37,011 bases of DNA from an uncultured Bacteroidales bacterium (GTDB lineage: Bacteria; Bacteroidota; Bacteroidia; Bacteroidales; ML635J-15). The notes below the pieces were generated by a model. That model ran no database searches and was not told where the DNA came from. It saw nothing but the letters and a program-made list of their open reading frames with translations. Position 1 is the stretch's first letter, and every line of letters starts with the position of its first letter. The stretch spans positions 1 to 37,011 of the forward strand of contig CALDKB010000045.1 of assembly GCA_937899245.1 (NCBI GenBank). Direction: 5' to 3'. Positions 32,815-37,011 of the stretch are shown piece after piece. Both the position numbers and the translations under genes were made by a program.

Positions 32815-34086
32815 TCATTTCACAACCACTATTTTTTTCGTTACAACCTTGCTGTCCGCCATTGTAATCCTTACAAAATACGAACCTGCGCCCATGCCAT
32901 CCGTGGAGATTGCGTTGTTGCTGTTGCATTGCTGTGTTTCGTAAACGATGCCGCCGAGCAGGTTGCATATTTGTATGCCTACTATATTTTCGCCGTCCAC
33001 CATGATGTTTTCCCGTGCCGGATTGGGGTATACCGACAGCACAACATTTTCATTATCATTCACATCAACCTCGTGGCAGACATTTACGTAGATGTCCTTG
33101 TAGATGGTCTTGGTATTGCCGTAATAGTCCGTGTGCGTTATTGCCAGCTGCTGCTCGCCGGGGAGCGTAGGGGTGGCGATGTTGTAGTGGCGGGCGATGA
33201 TGTTTTCTGTGGCGGTGTCCTTTATGGTGGCCTCTGTTACGTTTTCCGTGTAGTTATACATGATGTCCCCGCTAAGCACCGTGTCTATACCTATTCCGCT
33301 CGGCACGAATATATCGGGGTAGTAGATGCTGTCGATTACCTGCCCGTGCCGAACTCCAGTGTATATGGAGCCGATGAACATACCTGCACCATTATTCCGG
33401 CCTTGGCGTCCATACTCTTTTTGCCATAATATATTAAGAGAGGTGTCCAACTTTTGTACTACCCATTTGCGGTCTTCGTTGGTCTTTTGCCCAGCAGCAA
33501 TGATATTTTTGTTTGTTTCTAAAACTAACTTCCATATACCAGAATGCTCAAATCTATCCGACATGGTTATAATATTTCCAGACAAATCATATCTTGCTAC
33601 AAATCCTAGCCAATCTGTTCTATCAACTCCGCCAATGTATATATAATCGTTGTCATACATATTGCATTGCATACTTGTCTCCGCTATTGTACCCGAACAA
33701 ATCCTCATGGTGTCGATTACTTGAAGACTGGTGTCAAATTCGTATTGCAATAATTTAACACGAGGTCCAACATTAAATATGAACTTATATGTGCCAGCCT
33801 CGGTTACATATACGGAACTGCCACCATATGTGGTTTCATAAACATCGTACATGTGGTCACCAACAATAGTACTATATAGTTTATTTCCTTCAATATCTGT
33901 TTTTACTATCATAGAGCATCGGTTGTCGCCATACAGTTCATCGCCTGTTCCTACTACAATGACATATCCTTCTTCTAATGGCGTAACAGAAAAAAGCACT
34001 TGCATTTCCCGATGTCCAAAATCACTTACAATATTGAATTTTGTCTGTGAGAAACTCTTTACTCCAGAAACAAGCAACAAAAACAA
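32815..34086 (-). CDS. T9SS-exported protein with type A sorting domain (start irregular)
   Basis: The 423-residue frame ends with the T9SS type A sorting domain: VYPNPARENIMVDGE, a LLGGIVYET turn and GSYFVRI...KKIVVVK. The middle contains WxxKLDTSLNILWQKEYG, as in proteins with beta-propeller-like repeats, and the segment before the sorting domain is probably Ig-like. The start is odd: the frame has only TTG (34086) after an in-frame stop at 34093-34095. The nearby ATG at 34093 is in another frame. A single base added between them would give a normal signal peptide ending SGVKSFSQ. Either TTG is used or the gene carries a frameshift. It is probably surface-exposed; function unknown. Confidence 0.82.
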   Translation of the reverse strand: MFLLLVSGVKSFSQTKFNIVSDFGHREMQVLFSVTPLEEGYVIVVGTGDELYGDNRCSMIVKTDIEGNKLYSTIVGDHMYDVYETTYGGSSVYVTEAGTYKFIFNVGPRVKLLQYEFDTSLQVIDTMRICSGTIAETSMQCNMYDNDYIYIGGVDRTDWLGFVARYDLSGNIITMSDRFEHSGIWKLVLETNKNIIAAGQKTNEDRKWVVQKLDTSLNILWQKEYGRQGRNNGAGMFIGSIYTGVRHGQVIDSIYYPDIFVPSGIGIDTVLSGDIMYNYTENVTEATIKDTATENIIARHYNIATPTLPGEQQLAITHTDYYGNTKTIYKDIYVNVCHEVDVNDNENVVLSVYPNPARENIMVDGENIVGIQICNLLGGIVYETQQCNSNNAISTDGMGAGSYFVRITMADSKVVTKKIVVVK

Positions 34087-34136
34087 GAAGCATTATTTTT
34101 ATATATAAATCCTCATTAAAAAACGTTTATTAAGGA

Positions 34137-34166
34137 CAAATATACAATAAAGAAGTAATTACACAA
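34137..34166 (-). promoter_or_regulatory. Promoter of the second T9SS-exported protein gene
   Basis: On the minus strand TTG (34166-34164), 19 bases, then TATATTTG (34144-34137). Initiation near 34130 leaves about 37 bases to the out-of-frame ATG at 34093 and about 44 to the TTG at 34086. Confidence 0.7.
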
Positions 34167-34217
34167 GTGTAATTTTAAATAAAAAGGTCTTATGTGTATT
34201 TTGCGTATTTTCAAAGA

Positions 34218-35744
34218 CTATTGCTGTTCAATTTCCTTCCAGATGAAAATATCATTCTTCTCTTTTGGCCGTATGCTATCGAACCATTTGAAGTTTTTCA
34301 GGAACAATTGCTCCTTCTTTATCTGGTCCATAGGAATGGCTTCTCCGTCGGGTTTTTCAAAGAACATGATGTCTCGTATTGTGTTGTCCTCAAAGAATGC
34401 CCTCATATTGCTGCTAAGCAGTTTGTTCTGTGCGATAAACTCGTTTGTCTCTTCGTCGTCGATATAGTATATGGTTTGGCAGTCGGAGAACAAATCGGCG
34501 CGGTACAATTTCTTGTCCTTGAGGTAGCCGTTTAGGTTCTTGCAGTTTATCTGGTTGTAGTAATCATCCTCGACATGCTGGCAGAGGAACGAAGAGTTTT
34601 TCATCGTGAACGAGTCGGGGTTTTTGTTTACGAACTTTATTGATATGAATTCTGCAGTGGCCTGCATGCTGTCTGTCCACAATATAGGATTGAAGAAAAG
34701 TTCTGCTATCGAGTCGTTTGTGTGGAACGCTATCGAGTCGCACCGTGCCTGTCCGTCCGATTTGAACGCTAGCACCTTATGGAATGCCCGCATAAGCTTG
34801 TAGTCGAGTGTGTCGCCCTGTTTTTCGGTAGTCATGAAAATTGTATCGGCATGAATGAACAGGGAGTCTTCGTCGATAATGTATGTGAGCAGCGTGCTGT
34901 CAGTGAGAAATGCTTTTTCTGGTTCTTCGTAAAAATATCCGTAGTTGCCGTTAGCGATCATATTTTGTGCTGTATCGACAATGGAAACATTATTGAAACC
35001 TTCTCCGTATCTGATTTTGCGGTCGTAGTATAGGCTGTCGCCATACAGGAAGTTGCTTCCCGACTGCAGCCAGGCATTTTTTGTAAGATATGCCTTGTCT
35101 TCCTTTGTGTGGTATTTCCCGTACTCGCAATATAGGTAGTTGGAGTCCGACACTATTTCGGTAGGTCCGAAGAAGTCGGCAATTTCGCTTTCGGTGTTGT
35201 ACCGCATAGTGTCGCAGGTGATTGTGTAGTCTGGATTTTTCAGCAGTACGCTGTCAACTGCGTAGAAGTCGTATGTGTCGGTGTGGTAGTAGCCGCGTTT
35301 GCTTTTCAGCTTGTTGTCGCCGTCGTACATTTTTCCGCCTTCGAAATAGAAGATGAGATTTCGGTCACGTTCGTAGTCGAGCGAATCGGTGATAAGATAC
35401 GACAGGTTGTGCTGCATAATGACAGAGTCGCGCATTTTGGCCATTCGCGTGTCGCCGTCGTATTCTACGTATTTCCCTATGAGCAGAATGGTGTCGCCCT
35501 GTTTGAATCTTACATTGTTGTACGCTTGCACCGAATTTGTCTCGTCGTAGAAATATGCCGAGTCGCAGAACATATATATATCATCGTGGCGGAAGACTAC
35601 ATCGCCTAGAAGACGTTTCGCCTCTATGCCTGAGGTCTTGCTGTATTCCAGTGTGTTTGCGTGAAGAATTTCCACTTTCTTCTGCGCCGTGGCAACCAAG
35701 GCGGCAAAAGCAAGAAATATTGTCAGCGCAAACCGGATTGTCAT
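34218..35744 (-). CDS. OstA-like / LptA-like outer membrane biogenesis protein
   Basis: The 508-residue protein has a signal peptide (1-20, ending ATAQ) followed by OstA/LptA-type beta-taco repeats: VEILHANTLEYSK, LLGDVVFRHDD with FCDSAYFY, then many similar strands (GKYVEYDGDTR, YYHTDTYDFYAVDS, YGDSLYYD). It belongs to the Bacteroidota OstA-like group, thought to carry lipopolysaccharide across the periplasm like LptA or the N-terminus of LptD. It is longer than LptA (about 185) but lacks the LptD barrel. It starts 21 bases after the MoxR stop and is likely co-transcribed with it. Confidence 0.85.
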   Translation of the reverse strand: MTIRFALTIFLAFAALVATAQKKVEILHANTLEYSKTSGIEAKRLLGDVVFRHDDIYMFCDSAYFYDETNSVQAYNNVRFKQGDTILLIGKYVEYDGDTRMAKMRDSVIMQHNLSYLITDSLDYERDRNLIFYFEGGKMYDGDNKLKSKRGYYHTDTYDFYAVDSVLLKNPDYTITCDTMRYNTESEIADFFGPTEIVSDSNYLYCEYGKYHTKEDKAYLTKNAWLQSGSNFLYGDSLYYDRKIRYGEGFNNVSIVDTAQNMIANGNYGYFYEEPEKAFLTDSTLLTYIIDEDSLFIHADTIFMTTEKQGDTLDYKLMRAFHKVLAFKSDGQARCDSIAFHTNDSIAELFFNPILWTDSMQATAEFISIKFVNKNPDSFTMKNSSFLCQHVEDDYYNQINCKNLNGYLKDKKLYRADLFSDCQTIYYIDDEETNEFIAQNKLLSSNMRAFFEDNTIRDIMFFEKPDGEAIPMDQIKKEQLFLKNFKWFDSIRPKEKNDIFIWKEIEQQ

Positions 35745-35765
35745 TTGCCGTTTGTTTTGTGTGTC

Positions 35766-36737
35766 TTAGTCCTTTACGAGCTCGTCGATGATGTCCTCGA
35801 TCGAAAGACCTTCGGCTTCCGCCTTGTAGTTCTTCACAACCCTATGGCGCAATACGATTTTTGCAACCGACTGAACGTCTTCAATATCAGGAGAATATTT
35901 GCCGTTGAGCACAGCAACTGTCTTGGCGCCTATTACTAGATATTGCGATGCACGCGGTCCAGCTCCCCAGTGTATGAACTTCTTTGTGATTTCTGGTGCA
36001 ATTTCTGAGTCGGGACGTGTCTTGTTTACGAGGCGAACGGCATATTCGAGCACATTGTCGTTGATTGGAACCTTACGTATAAGGTTCTGGAAATAAATGA
36101 TTTCCTCGGCACTGAGAATCTGTCGTATTTCAAAGTTCTTGTCGGCAGTGGTGTTCTTAACGATTTTGATTTCATCGTCGAGGCTTGGGTATCCGACATT
36201 TATGTTGAACATGAAGCGGTCGAGCTGAGCTTCTGGCAACGGATATGTACCTTCCTGTTCGATCGGGTTTTGTGTCGCCATTACGAAGAATGGTTCGTCG
36301 AGCTTATAGATGGTTCCCGATGCCGTAACCGAACGTTCCTGCATTGCCTCAAGAAGTGCGGCCTGTGTCTTTGGCGGGGTACGGTTTATTTCGTCCGCAA
36401 GGATGAAGTTGGCGAAAATCGGACCTTTGATGAATTTGAACTGGCGGTCTTCGCCTAGAATCTCGCTGCCGATAATGTCGGACGGCATTAGGTCGGGGGT
36501 GAACTGGATTCGCTTGTTCTTCAGACCCAGAACCTCGGCTATGGTGTTAACAAGAAGGGTTTTCGCAAGCCCCGGAACTCCAACTAGCAGGCAGTGCCCA
36601 CGACTGAAGATGGATATCAGCACCTCCTTGACAACCTGGTCCTGTCCGTAAATTTTCTTGCCTATTTCGACAAGCATCTCATCGTATTTAGCGCGTAGGG
36701 CGTTTGCTGCCTCAACATTGTCCTTGTATTCTATCAT
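35766..36737 (-). CDS. MoxR family AAA+ ATPase
   Basis: From the ATG at 36737 the product has 323 residues (an in-frame TTG at 36743 adds two). It shows Walker A GVPGLAKT (53-60), Walker B LADEINR (113-119), sensor ATQNP (154-158) and the arginine-containing LDRF segment. MoxR ATPases act as chaperones for assembly of metalloenzymes or envelope proteins and usually precede DUF58 and von Willebrand factor genes. Here those partners do not follow; an OstA-like gene does. TACTTTTG at 36766-36759 is a likely -7 box. Confidence 0.93.
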   Translation of the reverse strand: MIEYKDNVEAANALRAKYDEMLVEIGKKIYGQDQVVKEVLISIFSRGHCLLVGVPGLAKTLLVNTIAEVLGLKNKRIQFTPDLMPSDIIGSEILGEDRQFKFIKGPIFANFILADEINRTPPKTQAALLEAMQERSVTASGTIYKLDEPFFVMATQNPIEQEGTYPLPEAQLDRFMFNINVGYPSLDDEIKIVKNTTADKNFEIRQILSAEEIIYFQNLIRKVPINDNVLEYAVRLVNKTRPDSEIAPEITKKFIHWGAGPRASQYLVIGAKTVAVLNGKYSPDIEDVQSVAKIVLRHRVVKNYKAEAEGLSIEDIIDELVKD

Positions 36738-36758
36738 GGTCAATCACTTTTTAGACCG

Positions 36759-36766
36759 CAAAAGTA
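36759..36766 (-). promoter_or_regulatory. -7 box of the MoxR gene
   Basis: TACTTTTG on the minus strand, about 22 bases before the start codon. No TTG stands at the expected -33 distance. Confidence 0.5.
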
Positions 36767-37011
36767 AATATTTTTATTGACTTACATATAAAATATATCT
36801 GTGTTACGGATGCAAATTTTATGATTGGAAACGGTATGCTTGCCATTTTTACTTTCGTTCTTTCTTTGAATTATAAAAAATCAAGGGTTATGTCGCCTTT
36901 AGTAAATGTTGTATTCCAAGTGGAAAATAATTAAGGTGTTTTTCAATAGTTTTTATACCTGTTGGATGAATTAGAATAATGCATATTTGACTTGACCGAT
37001 AGGTTTATGAT
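36767..37011. other. AT-rich intergenic end of the window
   Basis: No gene, hairpin or repeat that I can support is visible in the last 245 bases. Confidence 0.5.

Noticed and set aside
32764..33429. Plus-strand frame of 221 codons opposite the T9SS substrate
   Set aside because: Antisense shadow of a gene with a clear sorting domain; rich in His/Tyr/Cys runs.

Overview
The window reads as chromosomal DNA of a member of the Bacteroidota, most likely order Bacteroidales. Support: most clear promoters carry the phylum-specific -7 element TAnnTTTG; there is a gliding/type IX secretion (T9SS) lipoprotein, GldH; two secreted proteins end in T9SS sorting domains; and the CRISPR repeat has the length and sequence style of Bacteroides fragilis type II-C repeats. 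No species can be named from the sequence alone.

Layout. 1-930: a CRISPR array of 11 repeats (47 nt; the leftmost is half decayed) and 10 spacers, followed by a rightward terminator; no cas genes are in the window. 1118-6367 (+): a free-standing GldM C-terminal-like secreted protein, then an RsmI-like methyltransferase, a flavin/iron-sulfur membrane protein and an AI-2E-type permease (tightly packed), then aspartate kinase. 6395-11759 (-): an apparent operon holB - ricT/yaaT - gldH - methyltransferase - CapD-type sugar nucleotide dehydratase. 11866-11938: tRNA-Thr(TGT).

11982-19476 is accessory DNA beside the tRNA: debris of a type III restriction enzyme (-), then a co-directional cassette (+) with an XRE regulator, two D12-class adenine methyltransferases, a PD-(D/E)XK nuclease and two further amino-methyltransferases. 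It ends at a scar where a 40-codon gene start meets a truncated DUF1016 gene. Base composition changes inside the cassette, so it looks assembled from more than one restriction-modification system.

19752-25347 (-): a complete Rnf ion-pumping complex, rseC-rnfBCDGEA, with its own promoter and terminator. 25611-27878 (-): a large T9SS-exported protein with two signal peptides in tandem. 28254-28391: a partial, diverged second copy of the rseC 5' end. 28756-30233 (+): an unknown protein, a small lipoprotein and a zinc-ribbon protein. 30282-32492 (-): rpmH, a polysaccharide flippase and dut. 32815-36737 (-): a MoxR ATPase, an OstA-like outer-membrane biogenesis protein and a second T9SS substrate whose start is irregular.

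The genes fall into three themes: envelope building and T9SS export (GldM-like, GldH, CapD, flippase, OstA-like, two sorted proteins), membrane redox energetics (Rnf, RseC, the FMN/4Fe-4S protein), and defence against foreign DNA (CRISPR array, methyltransferase cassette, decayed type III enzyme, DUF1016 fragment).
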